DNA of 64,000 nucleotides from Geobacter sp. UBA5730 (GCA_002419465.1 DIGE01000007.1:105905-169904); one strand, 5' to 3'; positions 29,577 through 39,129 are shown, counted from the first letter of the stretch. Made by a program: numbers and translations. Notes: a model not told the origin generated them from the sequence alone.

Positions 29577-31832
29577 TTATGAGCGGTTTTGGGCATCTAC
29601 CACGGCTATGGCTGCCATATTGACAATATCGTTGACGTCGTCGCCTCGTTGCAGGACATGTACCGGTTTTTCCATACCCATCAGGATCGGACCGATGGCC
29701 TCGGCGCCTCCCAGGCGGGCCAGCAGCTTGTAGGCGATATTGCCGGAATTCAGGTCGGGGAAGATCAGCACGTTGGCGGTGTTTTTCAGTTTTGAAAAGG
29801 AGTAGTGGTCCAACAGCTCCTGTACCACCGCAGTATCGGCTTGCATCTCTCCATCAATGATCAGATCCGGCTCTCGCTCCTTCACGATTTCTACCGCGCG
29901 GCGCACCTTTGCGGAGTTCGGGTGCTGTACGGATCCAAAGTTGGAGAAGGAGAGCATGGCCACCCGTGGATCTATATCGAACCCCCTGACGTTCTGGGCC
30001 GCCAGTATGGCTGTTTCTGCCAGCTCCTCGGCAGAAGGGTCAATATCTACCGTGGTATCGGCCATGAAGTAGACACCTTTTTTGAATACCATCATGTACA
30101 TGCCATGCACCGAGGACAGGTTTGGCTGCTTTCCAATCACTTCCAGCGCCGGCCGGATGGTTTCCGGGTAATGGGCATCAATGCCTGACACCATGGCATC
30201 GGCATCTCCCATTCTGACCATCATGGCGCCGAAATGGTTGCGCGACTTGCGGCGGATGATCCGGCGGGCTTCGCTTTCCGTAATCCCCTTGCGCTGGCGC
30301 AGGCGGTACAGCTCCTGTGAGTAGGGCTCGGTATATTTTGAGTTTTCAGTGTCAACGATCTGTACTTCGTCCAGACTAAGCCCCAGTTCATCGATTTTGT
30401 TGCGAATCTTGATGCTGTTGCCGATCAGGATCGGTTTGGCAATCCCTTCATCCATCAATGTCTGGGCCGCACGGAGCATTTTTTCGTTATCACCCTCCGG
30501 GAACACAACCCGCTTTGGATCGGTTTTGGCCTTGTTGATGATATACCGCATGATCTCTTTTGACGTGCCCTGGGTCGATTCGAGGTGCTCAATATACTTT
30601 GCCATGTCCTCGAGGGGCAGACGAGCCACGCCGCTGTCCATTGCCGCCTGGGCGATGGCCGGGGCAACGTGCAGCAGTACCCGCGGGTCAAACGGCTTGG
30701 GGATGATATAGTCCCTGCCGAACGAAAACTTGACATTGCCGTAGGCTTTGCTGACCGAATCAGGCACCTCTTCCTGGGCCAGTCTGGCCAGGGCCTTGAC
30801 TGCCGCCAGTTTCATCTCTTCATTGATGCAGCTGGCCCGTACATCCAGAGCACCGCGGAAGATGAAGGGGAAGCCCAGCACGTTGTTGACCTGGTTAGGA
30901 TAGTCTGAACGACCGGTGGCAATGATCACATCGCCCCTGGCCGCCCGGGCTTCGTCAGGGGTGATTTCCGGGTCAGGGTTGGCCATGGCAAAGATGATCG
31001 GGTTGGGCGCCATGCTGCGCACCATGTCGGCGGTAAAGGCTCCTTTGGCAGAGAGGCCGAACAGGACGTCGGCTCCTTTGGCGGCCTCTTCCAGGGTGCG
31101 GAAAGGGGTGTCGGCGGCAAACTGGGCTTTGTAGGGGTTCATACCCTCAACGCGCCCCTTGTAGATCACTCCCTTGGTGTCGCACATGATCATGTTGTTG
31201 GGCCTGACCCCCAGGGCAATCGCCAGCTTGGCACAGGAGTTGGCAGAGGCACCGGCACCGTTGACCACAATGCGGATATCTTCAATCTTTTTCTCCACCA
31301 GTTTCAGGGCGTTGATCAAGGCTGCCGATGAGATGATGGCGGTGCCGTGTTGGTCATCGTGGAAGACCGGTATTTTCATGGTCTTTTTAAGCTCTTCTTC
31401 GATGTAGAAGCATTCCGGAGCCTTGATGTCTTCGAGGTTGATGCCGCCAAAGGTCGGTTCCAGTAGTTGGCAGGCCTTGATGATCTCGTCAGGGTTCTCG
31501 GTGTCCAGTTCAATGTCAAAGACATCGATGTCTGCAAAACGTTTGAAGAGGACCCCTTTCCCTTCCATTACCGGTTTGCCGGCCAGTGCTCCCAGATTTC
31601 CCAGACCCAGCACGGCCGTGCCGTTGGAAACCACCGCCACCAGGTTTCCCTTGGCCGTGTACTGGTACGCGTCATCAGGGTTTTTTTCGATCGCCAGACA
31701 GGGTTCTGCTACCCCGGGTGAATAAGCCAGTGACAGGTCTTCAGCGGTCAGGCAAGGCTTGGTGGAGATCACCTCGATCTTGCCCTTACGTCCCATGGAA
31801 TGGTATTCCAACGCACCTTTTGTCTTTGCCAT
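29577..31832 (-). CDS. maeB: NADP-type malic enzyme with phosphotransacetylase-like domain
   Basis: Oxidative decarboxylation of malate to pyruvate, 751 aa. N-terminal malic-enzyme part (about 1-385): LSLAYSPGVAEPCLAI, VLGLGNLGALAGKPVMEGKG, PVFHDDQHGTAIISSAAL, the Rossmann motif VVNGAGASANSCAKLA, and FAMANPDPEI. C-terminal part (about 425-751) is homologous to phosphate acetyltransferase (VFPEGDNEKMLRAAQ, FPDLNSGNIAYKLL), which in MaeB proteins is regulatory (acetyl-CoA responsive) rather than catalytic. A plausible promoter lies near 31923-31950. Important for gluconeogenic or NADPH supply when growing on acetate or organic acids. Confidence 0.96.
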   Translation of the reverse strand: MAKTKGALEYHSMGRKGKIEVISTKPCLTAEDLSLAYSPGVAEPCLAIEKNPDDAYQYTAKGNLVAVVSNGTAVLGLGNLGALAGKPVMEGKGVLFKRFADIDVFDIELDTENPDEIIKACQLLEPTFGGINLEDIKAPECFYIEEELKKTMKIPVFHDDQHGTAIISSAALINALKLVEKKIEDIRIVVNGAGASANSCAKLAIALGVRPNNMIMCDTKGVIYKGRVEGMNPYKAQFAADTPFRTLEEAAKGADVLFGLSAKGAFTADMVRSMAPNPIIFAMANPDPEITPDEARAARGDVIIATGRSDYPNQVNNVLGFPFIFRGALDVRASCINEEMKLAAVKALARLAQEEVPDSVSKAYGNVKFSFGRDYIIPKPFDPRVLLHVAPAIAQAAMDSGVARLPLEDMAKYIEHLESTQGTSKEIMRYIINKAKTDPKRVVFPEGDNEKMLRAAQTLMDEGIAKPILIGNSIKIRNKIDELGLSLDEVQIVDTENSKYTEPYSQELYRLRQRKGITESEARRIIRRKSRNHFGAMMVRMGDADAMVSGIDAHYPETIRPALEVIGKQPNLSSVHGMYMMVFKKGVYFMADTTVDIDPSAEELAETAILAAQNVRGFDIDPRVAMLSFSNFGSVQHPNSAKVRRAVEIVKEREPDLIIDGEMQADTAVVQELLDHYSFSKLKNTANVLIFPDLNSGNIAYKLLARLGGAEAIGPILMGMEKPVHVLQRGDDVNDIVNMAAIAVVDAQNRS

Positions 31833-31922
31833 CTGTGTATGTGCCTCCGGTATTTAGTTTTGGTAAAAAAATTGTTGATTTCATCAAGGAAATTGATGGT
31901 TTATTTATTAAAACTAAAGAAC

Positions 31923-31950
31923 ACTATGCCCATCGCGTCCTGCCTGTCAA
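31923..31950 (-). promoter_or_regulatory. Candidate sigma-70 promoter of maeB
   Basis: Minus strand TTGACA, 16-bp spacer, CATAGT, about 90 bp before the maeB ATG. The 31833-32062 interval has no gene and is AT-rich near the start codon. Confidence 0.45.
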
Positions 31951-32062
31951 GCGCAATCAATATGCAGTAAAAAATATTCTCTGTAACGTCTTGTGAAGGT
32001 TGCAGCTCTGCTGCTGCTGAATTACAATCAGCAACAGCAAGCAACGTTATTATCCGGGGGTT

Positions 32063-32971
32063 GTGGTGTCTGAGCTGGCGGAAAGTTATATCGGTGTGGA
32101 TATCGGCGGTACCAACCTGCGGGGAGCGCTGATCTCCGCCGCTGGCGAAGTACTGCATCGCTTTCGATCGCTCAGCGTGATTCATGAGGGACGTCAACCG
32201 TTTCTTGCCCGTCTGGGGGAGGGGCTCGACAGTTTGCTGACCATGGCCGACTCGCTTGGTCTGCCGGTGCGGGCGGTTGGAGTGGGGGTGCCCGGTCTGA
32301 TTGACCGTCATGGGATGGTGCATTCGTCAGTCAACTTGCCTCCTCTGGAAGGTTTGCAACTGCGGGAAATCCTGGAGGCCCGTCTGCAGCTGCCGGTGCG
32401 CTGCGCCAATGACGCGAATCTGATCGCTTTGGGGGAGTCATCGTATGGAGCCGGCCGGGGACTCAACTCGTTGATCGTGATAACGATCGGCACTGGCCTG
32501 GGGAGCGGCCTGATCCTGAACGGCCAGCTTTGGGAAGGCAGCCGGGGCTTTGCTGCTGAATTCGGACATGTGACCGTGGAACCGGATGGGCATCCCTGTC
32601 CTTGTGGTAACCGGGGCTGTCTTGAACAGTACGTCTCGGCAACTGCCCTGACCCGGACCGGAGGAGGGCTGCCGGCCGATGAGCTGGCGCTGCTGGCCCG
32701 CGATGGTAACCTGGCCGCCCGACAGCTTTTCGAGCAGGTCGGGCGCTATCTGGGAATCGCCCTGGCTGGACTTTTGAATACGCTCAACCTGGACGGGATC
32801 GTCATCGGTGGAGGTGTTGCAGCCAGTTATGACCTGCTGGTGCCTTCACTGCTCCAGGAGCTTCATCAACGAACCTTCCGCCAAATCATGCATGACGTGG
32901 TAATCCGCAGGGCAAGCCTGGGGGATGATGCCGGACTGCTGGGGGCTGCCCAGCTGGCTGCGGGGTGGTAG
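32063..32971 (+). CDS. ROK-family glucokinase
   Basis: 302 aa. ATP-binding signature YIGVDIGGTNLRGAL at the N-terminus; GVGVPGLIDR, the catalytic-type Asp in RCANDANLIALGE, IGTGLGSGLIL, the substrate/zinc region GHVTVEPDGHPCPCGNRGCLE with the CxCGxxGCxE zinc site, and LDGIVIGGGVAA near the end. ROK kinases of this layout phosphorylate glucose; no DNA-binding domain is present, so it is a kinase and not a NagC-type repressor. The start is one of two consecutive GTG codons; the first is used. It could feed glucose from alpha-glucan breakdown by the amylase at 40404 into pfkA. Confidence 0.92.
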   Translation: MVSELAESYIGVDIGGTNLRGALISAAGEVLHRFRSLSVIHEGRQPFLARLGEGLDSLLTMADSLGLPVRAVGVGVPGLIDRHGMVHSSVNLPPLEGLQLREILEARLQLPVRCANDANLIALGESSYGAGRGLNSLIVITIGTGLGSGLILNGQLWEGSRGFAAEFGHVTVEPDGHPCPCGNRGCLEQYVSATALTRTGGGLPADELALLARDGNLAARQLFEQVGRYLGIALAGLLNTLNLDGIVIGGGVAASYDLLVPSLLQELHQRTFRQIMHDVVIRRASLGDDAGLLGAAQLAAGW

Positions 32972-32982
32972 CCGGGGGCTGA

Positions 32983-33010
32983 TTTACATTCTCGCAATTG
33001 GTGATATCAT
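32983..33010 (+). promoter_or_regulatory. Candidate promoter of the TPR/SLH lipoprotein gene
   Basis: TTTACA, 16-bp spacer, TATCAT, 66 bp before the ATG at 33077. Moderate match. Confidence 0.4.
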
Positions 33011-33076
33011 TCAAATTCGAGTTGGGCTGTCCAGTCGTGTCTGGACGTAATTTCGAGCGGTTGCGAGGAGTCGCCT

Positions 33077-34282
33077 ATGAGAAGAATATGGTTTTTGATG
33101 CTGGCGTTGCTGCTGGTGACGGTTGGTGGCTGTACCCAAAAGGTTGCCCGCTGCACGGCACCGGAGGACAACCCGGCCCACCACTACCTGCGGGGCATGG
33201 AGGCCCTGGAGGCTGGCAGGCTTGACCAGGCCACGGAGAAATTCGACCGGGCAGTTTATTGCGAGGAGAATTTTTCAGCTGCTTACGGTGGCAAGGCAAT
33301 GGTGGCCGGTTTGCGGGCCAAGGAGCTGAATGATCCCCGTTACCGCGAGGTTGAGGCGCAGCAGGCCCGTGAATTTCTCGAAAAGGCCGGCAAACTTGTG
33401 GAAAGTGAGAATGACCGGTTCGAATTCCTGGTGGCCAGTCTGCGGGTTGAGACTGCTCTGAAGGACAAGAACTGGCTTGATTCCGCTGAAGAAGCCTATG
33501 GCAAGGCCCTTAAGTTGACGGTGGATGAGAAACGTCTTGATTACTACCAGGGCAAGGAGGCCGTCTCCTATTTTATGGGGGTAGCTTACCTGGAAGCCTA
33601 CGCCTTCCGTAAGGCCGAAGATACGTTCCGTGAAACCCTGGATGGCCGTAAGATGGGCAAGTGGAACGAGCCGGCCGATCAGGCCTGGAAAAAGACCTCC
33701 AAAATTCTGCGCGCCATGGGTGGTATTGCCGTGGGAGACGTCGGTAAAAAGATCGCGGTCAAGGACAGCGTTTCCCGTAGCGATCTGACCGCACTGCTGG
33801 TTGATGAGCTGAAGGTGGAAAAGTTGTTTGCCGGGCGGATACCGGTCAAATCACACCTTGACGCCATGAAGGCTGAGTTTACTCCGGCCGATGTCCTGAC
33901 CCACCCCTTCCGCGATGAGGTGCTGACCATCCTGAAGTGGAAGGTGCGTGGTATGGAGCCCAAGTTCGACCAGACCACCAAGGCCTACCTGTTCAAGCCG
34001 GATGATAAGGTACAACGGGGGGAAATGGCTTTTATTCTGGAAGATGTGCTGATCAAGCTGACCGGAAACGAGAAGCTGGCCACCGCCTATTTCGGACAAG
34101 ACCGTTCACCGTTCCCGGATGTAAAGTCAACGTCGCCTTACTACAATGCGGTGTTGAACATGACCAGCCGCGGTATCATGGAGGGCGACCTGTCGGGTGA
34201 GTTTCGTGTCAATCAGCCGGTGGATGGCGCTGAAGCGATCCTGGCCATTCGGATGCTGCAACAGAAGATCAATATCTACTAG
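33077..34282 (+). CDS. Lipoprotein with TPR and S-layer-homology-type regions
   Basis: 401 aa. Signal MRRIWFLMLALLLVTVGGC, lipobox VGGC. Residues about 35-215 form TPR-like helices (YLRGMEALEAGRLDQATEKF, AVSYFMGVAYLEAYAFRKAE). The C-terminal part from about 235 shows SLH-like repeats: VSRSDLTALLVDELKVEKLF, PDDKVQRGEMAFILEDVLIK, FPDVKSTSPYYNAVLNMTSR and FRVNQPVDGAEAILAIRML. SLH repeats bind cell-wall or S-layer polymers, so this looks like an envelope assembly or anchoring factor. It is 37 bp upstream of the LPP20-like gene and co-transcribed with it. GCGAGGAG precedes the ATG. Confidence 0.85.
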   Translation: MRRIWFLMLALLLVTVGGCTQKVARCTAPEDNPAHHYLRGMEALEAGRLDQATEKFDRAVYCEENFSAAYGGKAMVAGLRAKELNDPRYREVEAQQAREFLEKAGKLVESENDRFEFLVASLRVETALKDKNWLDSAEEAYGKALKLTVDEKRLDYYQGKEAVSYFMGVAYLEAYAFRKAEDTFRETLDGRKMGKWNEPADQAWKKTSKILRAMGGIAVGDVGKKIAVKDSVSRSDLTALLVDELKVEKLFAGRIPVKSHLDAMKAEFTPADVLTHPFRDEVLTILKWKVRGMEPKFDQTTKAYLFKPDDKVQRGEMAFILEDVLIKLTGNEKLATAYFGQDRSPFPDVKSTSPYYNAVLNMTSRGIMEGDLSGEFRVNQPVDGAEAILAIRMLQQKINIY

Positions 34283-34319
34283 GTAGGTTTGTTCCTACCG
34301 TACATGTGAGGAGGCTGCT

Positions 34320-35243
34320 ATGAGGATGAAACTGTTTCTGATGGGATTGACCCTGGTGGGCATGGCAGGCATGGCCTATGGCGACGAGATCGACCTGAAG
34401 TACAAGGTCGCCCGCAAGTACATGGTTGAGACCAAGCAGACGGTCACCGTCACCGTTGAGGAGGCTTTCAAGCAGGATACCATTCTGGTGATGGGTGAGG
34501 GAGTCGGCAAGAAGGGGACCAGTGGCGCTCAGAAACGATTGACCGCCATTACTGCAGCCAAGGTGGTTGCCCAGCGGCGTCTGGCCGAGATGCTGCATGG
34601 CGTTGGTGTGATCAGCGAAACCTCGGTGCAGGACTCGGAACTGGCCTCCGATGAGATAAAAACCGTTGTAGCCGGCTTCATCAAAGGGGCACAGGTGGTG
34701 GTGCAGGATTACAATTATCAGGATGAGACCGCCCTGGTAATCCTCAAGGTGGGAATGACCGGCCCCAAGAGCTTTGCCGCCGTGATGTATGAAAAAATTC
34801 TGACCGAGCCCAAGATCAGGCAGGAACTTGAGAAGCCGGTTTATGTGCCACCGGCCGATGTGCCGCCGTCAACCGACGTCCTGCCCCCGGCAGCGGTCGT
34901 CATGCCGTATGATGGCCTGATCATCGACGCCACCGCGTATGCATTCCGTCCGGCCTTGATCAACCGGATCTTTAACCCCAAGGGAGAGGTGCTCTACGAT
35001 CCGGCCAAGATCAGCCAGAAGGTGTTGGTGGAGCAGGGGTGCGGCGAGTATACCAACAGCGTGGATAAGGCCCGGGCTGCCCTGGGTAAGCGTGGTGTTA
35101 AAAATCCGTTGATTGTCAAAGCCTCCGGTATGGTCAGCGCCTCTGACCTGCAGGTGAACAATGACGTCTCGCTACAGATATTCAGTGCCAACCAGGCCAG
35201 CGGGTTTATGGCCGACGCTCGGGTGGCCTTTGTGTTGAAGTAG
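34320..35243 (+). CDS. LPP20/FlgP-like exported protein
   Basis: 307 aa with a signal peptide (MRMKLFLMGLTLVGMAGMAYG). No lipobox Cys follows, so it is periplasmic rather than a lipoprotein. The central part (about 60-160) has the LPP20 pattern: VMGEGVGKKG, the Ala-rich helix LTAITAAKVVAQRRLAEMLH, VQDSELASDEIKTVVAGFIK and strands AQVVVQDYNYQDETALVIL. A Pro/Val linker (about 185-200) leads to a C-terminal domain, YDGLIIDATAYAFRPALINR and NPLIVKASGMVSASDLQVNN, which resembles the second half of FlgT/FlgP-type proteins. Together with the operon at 15795-21757 this suggests one envelope system; that link is inference. A terminator follows. Confidence 0.8.
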   Translation: MRMKLFLMGLTLVGMAGMAYGDEIDLKYKVARKYMVETKQTVTVTVEEAFKQDTILVMGEGVGKKGTSGAQKRLTAITAAKVVAQRRLAEMLHGVGVISETSVQDSELASDEIKTVVAGFIKGAQVVVQDYNYQDETALVILKVGMTGPKSFAAVMYEKILTEPKIRQELEKPVYVPPADVPPSTDVLPPAAVVMPYDGLIIDATAYAFRPALINRIFNPKGEVLYDPAKISQKVLVEQGCGEYTNSVDKARAALGKRGVKNPLIVKASGMVSASDLQVNNDVSLQIFSANQASGFMADARVAFVLK

Positions 35244-35293
35244 CAATGGTCTGACCCAGAATGAAAAATTTCGATTCAATGAAATGAAACCAT

Positions 35294-35327
35294 AAAAAGC
35301 CCTGTGGCATCAGCCGCGGGGCTTTTT
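35294..35327 (+). terminator. Terminator after the LPP20-like gene
   Basis: AAAAAGCCC (35294-35302) and GGGCTTTTT (35319-35327) with internal GC pairing; T-run follows on both strands. Confidence 0.85.
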
Positions 35328-35333
35328 CGTGGC

Positions 35334-35361
35334 TTGCAAATCGTGCTGTCTGGCGTACACT
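35334..35361 (+). promoter_or_regulatory. Candidate promoter of the DUF362/copper cluster
   Basis: TTGCAA, 16-bp spacer, TACACT, 31 bp before the DUF362 ATG. Weak but well placed after the preceding terminator. Confidence 0.35.
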
Positions 35362-35392
35362 CAAACAGAATCCCATTGAACTGGAGCTGCCC

Positions 35393-36274
35393 ATGGATCG
35401 ACGCACATTCCTGAAAGGCACGGCTGCAACCCTGATTGCCGGTTCTGCGTTGGTCCGGCCGGCAGCAGCCAAAGGTGGTCCTGAGGTGGCTGTTGCCGAG
35501 GGGCGTGACTATGCCGCCATCACGCGGCGGGCAGTCAACGCCCTGGGCGGCATGCAGGCCTTTGTCGGAAAAGGTGACGTGGTGGTGGTCAAGCCCAACA
35601 TGGGGTGGGACCGTGGCCCGGAGTTCGCCGCCAATACCCACCCGCTGGTGGTGCGGGCGTTGGTTGAGGAGTGTCTCGCCGCTGGTGCCAGACGGGTCAA
35701 GGTGTTTGATCACACCTGTAATGATCCCCGGCGTTGTTACCGCAACAGCGGTATCGAGTTGGCTCTCAAGGGACTCAAAGGAGTCGAGGTCAAACAGATC
35801 GAGCCGGAGCGGTTCCGGAAGGTGGCCCTGAACGGCCAGTTTTTGAAGGAGTGGGAACTGTATGATGAGGCGCTGTCTGCCAATGTCTTCATCAATGTGC
35901 CGATCGCCAAACACCACGGTCTTTCACGGCTGACTCTGGGGCTGAAGAACATCATGGGGGTCATGGGCGGCAACCGCGGCTATACCCACCGTAATCTGGA
36001 TATAGCCATGGCCGATGTGAACGCCTATCTTAAAAGCCATCTGACCGTGATCGACGCCACCCGGATTCTGACCACCCATGGCCCACAGGGTGGAAGTTTG
36101 GCTGATGTGCGGATACTCAACACGGTGATCGCCTCCCGCGATATCGTGGCAGCCGATGCCTATGCCAGCACCCTGTTCGGACTCAAACCGGCCGATATCC
36201 CGGTCATCGCGGCTGCTGCCAAACGGGGATTGGGCGAAATGGATCTCAAGCGGATACAGGTGCTGAAAGCCTAG
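35393..36274 (+). CDS. Tat-exported DUF362 protein
   Basis: 293 aa. N-terminus MDRRTFLKGTAATLIAGS is a twin-arginine signal, so it is folded before export. DUF362 core: GKGDVVVVKPNMGWDRGP, LVEECLAAGARRVKVFDHTC, INVPIAKHHGLSRLTLGLKN (with HH near the likely metal or cofactor site), and DATRILTTHGPQGG. The ferredoxin domain that many DUF362 proteins carry is absent. Function of the family is unsettled, though it often travels with redox proteins. It directly precedes the copper oxidase gene, 41 bp apart, and is probably in the same operon. The Tat system is served by TatC at 5809. Confidence 0.88.
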   Translation: MDRRTFLKGTAATLIAGSALVRPAAAKGGPEVAVAEGRDYAAITRRAVNALGGMQAFVGKGDVVVVKPNMGWDRGPEFAANTHPLVVRALVEECLAAGARRVKVFDHTCNDPRRCYRNSGIELALKGLKGVEVKQIEPERFRKVALNGQFLKEWELYDEALSANVFINVPIAKHHGLSRLTLGLKNIMGVMGGNRGYTHRNLDIAMADVNAYLKSHLTVIDATRILTTHGPQGGSLADVRILNTVIASRDIVAADAYASTLFGLKPADIPVIAAAAKRGLGEMDLKRIQVLKA

Positions 36275-36315
36275 CGCACGCTGCTGTTGTTCGGCATATC
36301 CCGGAGGGCTCGAAC

Positions 36316-38100
36316 ATGATGTTAAACCCCACTCCGCTTCTGTCCTCCCCTGGTCTGGGACGTCGACGTTTTGTCCAGGGACTTGTCGCCGGCACTGCGC
36401 TGCTCTGGCTGCCACCCTGGCTTGTCAATGCCTCTGGCATGCATGGATTGCCGGTTACCGCCACTGGTGGCCCTCCCGAATTGAACGGGACAACGTTTGA
36501 CCTGCAGATCGCCGAGACTGCGCTGAACATTACCGGTTCAGCCCGCCTGGCAACCACCATCAATGGTTCACTTCCAGGTCCGACCCTGCGTTGGCGTCAA
36601 GGCGAAACGGTAACGCTGCGGGTAACCAACCGGCTGTCGGTTCCCACCTCCCTTCACTGGCATGGTATTCTATTGCCCTATGAGATGGATGGCGTGCCGG
36701 GAGTCAGCTTCAACGGCATTGCACCCGGTGCTACGTTTGTCTATCGCTTCAAGGTGGCCCAGTCAGGCACCTATTGGTACCATTCGCACTCCGGCATGCA
36801 GGAACAAACCGGCATGTATGGTGCCATCATCATTGATCCAGCAGTCCGTACTGCTCCCCGCGCAGAACGAGACCATGTCTTGTTCCTGTCAGACTGGACC
36901 GATGAAGATCCGATGCGGATCCTGGCCAAGCTCAAGGCACAGCCCCACTACTATAATTTCAACCAGCCAACGGTTGCTGATTTTGTCAATGACCTGAGCA
37001 GGGAGGGGATTGACGAGGCCTTTGCCAGACGACAAATGTGGAACCAGATGCGGATGAGCCCCACGGACTTGTCAGATGTTACCGGTACGACCTATACCTA
37101 TCTCATCAATGGATGTCCTCCCGCTGACGGCTGGACCGGTCTATTCCGGCGCGGGGAGACGGTCCGTCTGCGTTGCATCAATGGGTCTGCACAGACCTTT
37201 TTTGATCTGCGGATTCCCGGACTCAAGCTCACGGTGATCCAGGTGGATGGACAGGATGTGGAGCCGGTCACCGTTGATGAGCTGCGGATCGGAGTGGCTG
37301 AAACCTATGACCTGCTGGTCACCCCTCATGCCGGGGCCTACACGATTTTTGCCCAGGCCATGGACCGCAGCGGTTTTGCCTGCGCCACCCTGGCGGAGCG
37401 GCAAGGTCTGGCTGCCGAGGTACCGGAGATGGATCCACCGGAGTGGCTGAGTATGACTGACATGATGGGCGCCATGGTCCACGGCGGCCATCAACAGCAA
37501 GCTCCAGCTCAACAGGCGCACCGGGAGCATGCCGGACATGGTCTCCAACCGACCGGACATCCGTTGGCCAAGCCCTCCCAGCAGGTCCGGCATGCCCGCA
37601 CCGAATATGGCCCCAATGTCGACATGCTGGTGGATCAACCCAGGACCAACCTGGACGATCCCGGTATCGGCCTGCGCAACAACGGCAGGAAGGTGCTGAC
37701 CTATGCAGACCTCCATACGGTTGGCGGGCCGCTGGACCACCGTATGCCGACCCGAGAGATCGAGTTACACCTCACGGGTAATATGCACCGTTACAGCTGG
37801 TCCTTTGACGGTGTCGAGTATGGGGCCTCTACGCCGATCCATTTTCGTTATGGCGAGCGGCTGCGGGTTATCCTGCATAACGACACTATGATGACCCATC
37901 CCATGCATCTGCATGGGATGTGGAGTGAACTTGAAAATGCCGATGGCCTTTTTATGGCACGCAGACATACCATCAGTGTCCAACCGGCGCAGCGAATCAG
38001 TTTTCTGGTAACGGCCGATGCAGCGGGGCGATGGGTCTTCCACTGTCACCTGCAGTATCATATGGAGGCTGGCATGTTTCGTGAGGTGGTGGTGGCATGA
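36316..38100 (+). CDS. copA: Multicopper oxidase CopA/PcoA-type, Tat-exported
   Basis: 594 aa periplasmic oxidase likely converting Cu(I) to Cu(II). Tat signal GRRRFVQGLVAGTALLWL. Copper ligands are complete: LHWHGILLP and YWYHSHSGMQEQTGMYG (type 2/3 sites), HPMHLHGMWSE, and HCHLQYHMEAGM (type 1 Cys-His plus Met). A Met/His-rich insert at about 375-420 (DMMGAMVHGGHQQQ, HREHAGHG) is typical of CopA copper-storage loops. The ATG overlap with the downstream copB gene (ATGA) shows coupling. Together they form a copper-resistance unit. No CopR/CopS genes are next to it; a copper-responsive regulator must be elsewhere. Confidence 0.95.
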   Translation: MMLNPTPLLSSPGLGRRRFVQGLVAGTALLWLPPWLVNASGMHGLPVTATGGPPELNGTTFDLQIAETALNITGSARLATTINGSLPGPTLRWRQGETVTLRVTNRLSVPTSLHWHGILLPYEMDGVPGVSFNGIAPGATFVYRFKVAQSGTYWYHSHSGMQEQTGMYGAIIIDPAVRTAPRAERDHVLFLSDWTDEDPMRILAKLKAQPHYYNFNQPTVADFVNDLSREGIDEAFARRQMWNQMRMSPTDLSDVTGTTYTYLINGCPPADGWTGLFRRGETVRLRCINGSAQTFFDLRIPGLKLTVIQVDGQDVEPVTVDELRIGVAETYDLLVTPHAGAYTIFAQAMDRSGFACATLAERQGLAAEVPEMDPPEWLSMTDMMGAMVHGGHQQQAPAQQAHREHAGHGLQPTGHPLAKPSQQVRHARTEYGPNVDMLVDQPRTNLDDPGIGLRNNGRKVLTYADLHTVGGPLDHRMPTREIELHLTGNMHRYSWSFDGVEYGASTPIHFRYGERLRVILHNDTMMTHPMHLHGMWSELENADGLFMARRHTISVQPAQRISFLVTADAAGRWVFHCHLQYHMEAGMFREVVVA

Positions 38101-38999
38101 ACATGAGCTATCAACGGATTATTCGAGCTGTCGTGCTGGTCTGTTGCTGCTGCACTGGTTTTGGCAGTGCAGTTTGGGGACAGCAGCAGACCGATCATCA
38201 GTCCCATGGCGGCCATACCGTACAAGGGGCTGAGATAGCTCAGCCCCAGCCTGCCGAAACGGTTTCCCCTGTTGCTGTTCAGGAGCACGGTTCGCTGGCG
38301 GTTGACGGTGGCCGTGATCCCCACGCCTATTCCGGCGGCTATGGTTTCGGGCCGCTCCCCAGGCTACAGATGGCTGATCAACATTCCTTCGGAGCGTTGC
38401 TGGTCAATCGCCTGGAGGGGCAATGGCACGATGGAGGCCCGCCGGTGATTGTTTACGACCTGCAGGCATGGTATGGCCGCAGCTATGATCGTCTGCTGGT
38501 CAAGGCCGAAGGAATGATTGAGCGTGGCAGGTTGGAGGAGTCACATTCTGAAGGGTACTGGTCCCATGCACTCACAGCATATTGGGACGGGCTGCTGGGG
38601 GTGCGGTATGATGGTGGTGAGAAGCCTGGACAGGGTTGGTTGGCCTGTGGCCTGCATGGTCTGACCCCTTACTGGGTGGAGCTGAAAGCCGGCCTGTATC
38701 TGGGGCACACGGGCCAGCTGTCCGCGCGAATCGAGGCGGAGTATGAATTGTTGCTGAGTCAACGGCTGGTCCTGCAACCACGGGTGGAAACAAGGTTTTT
38801 CAGCAGGCGGGATGCATCGCGAGAGATCGGGGCTGGCCTGTCTGAACTGACGGCCGGTTTGCGGATGCGGTATGAATTCAGCCGTGAATTCGCCCCGTAT
38901 CTGGGGGTTGAATGGTACCTGCCCGTTGGTGAAACCAGGCGCATAACCGGCACACCTGACCAGACACGGCTAGTGGCAGGCCTGCGACTGCGTTTCTGA
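38097..38999 (+). CDS. copB: Outer-membrane copper resistance protein CopB
   Basis: 300 aa. N-terminal signal (MNMSYQRIIRAVVLVCCCCT, cut near VWGQQQ), a short His-rich stretch (DHQSHGGHTVQ), then the CopB beta-barrel: DGGPPVIVYDLQAWYGRSYD, LLVKAEGMIERGRLEESHSE, TAYWDGLLGVRYDGGEKPGQ, ends with YLGVEWYLPVGETRRITG and the aromatic-terminated LVAGLRLRF. Acts with CopA in copper tolerance, possibly binding or exporting copper. Translationally coupled to copA. Confidence 0.93.
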   Translation: MNMSYQRIIRAVVLVCCCCTGFGSAVWGQQQTDHQSHGGHTVQGAEIAQPQPAETVSPVAVQEHGSLAVDGGRDPHAYSGGYGFGPLPRLQMADQHSFGALLVNRLEGQWHDGGPPVIVYDLQAWYGRSYDRLLVKAEGMIERGRLEESHSEGYWSHALTAYWDGLLGVRYDGGEKPGQGWLACGLHGLTPYWVELKAGLYLGHTGQLSARIEAEYELLLSQRLVLQPRVETRFFSRRDASREIGAGLSELTAGLRMRYEFSREFAPYLGVEWYLPVGETRRITGTPDQTRLVAGLRLRF

Positions 39000-39129
39000 T
39001 CGATTGTGTCTGGTTGTTCATAGCGGGTATGTAGCGGCAGATGGCGCCATTATCTTCAATCCATGGCGTACTGATGCACCTTCCGGGGAACTTTTTGATG
39101 AGATCGGCCGTCTGATATCATGAGCGCCA

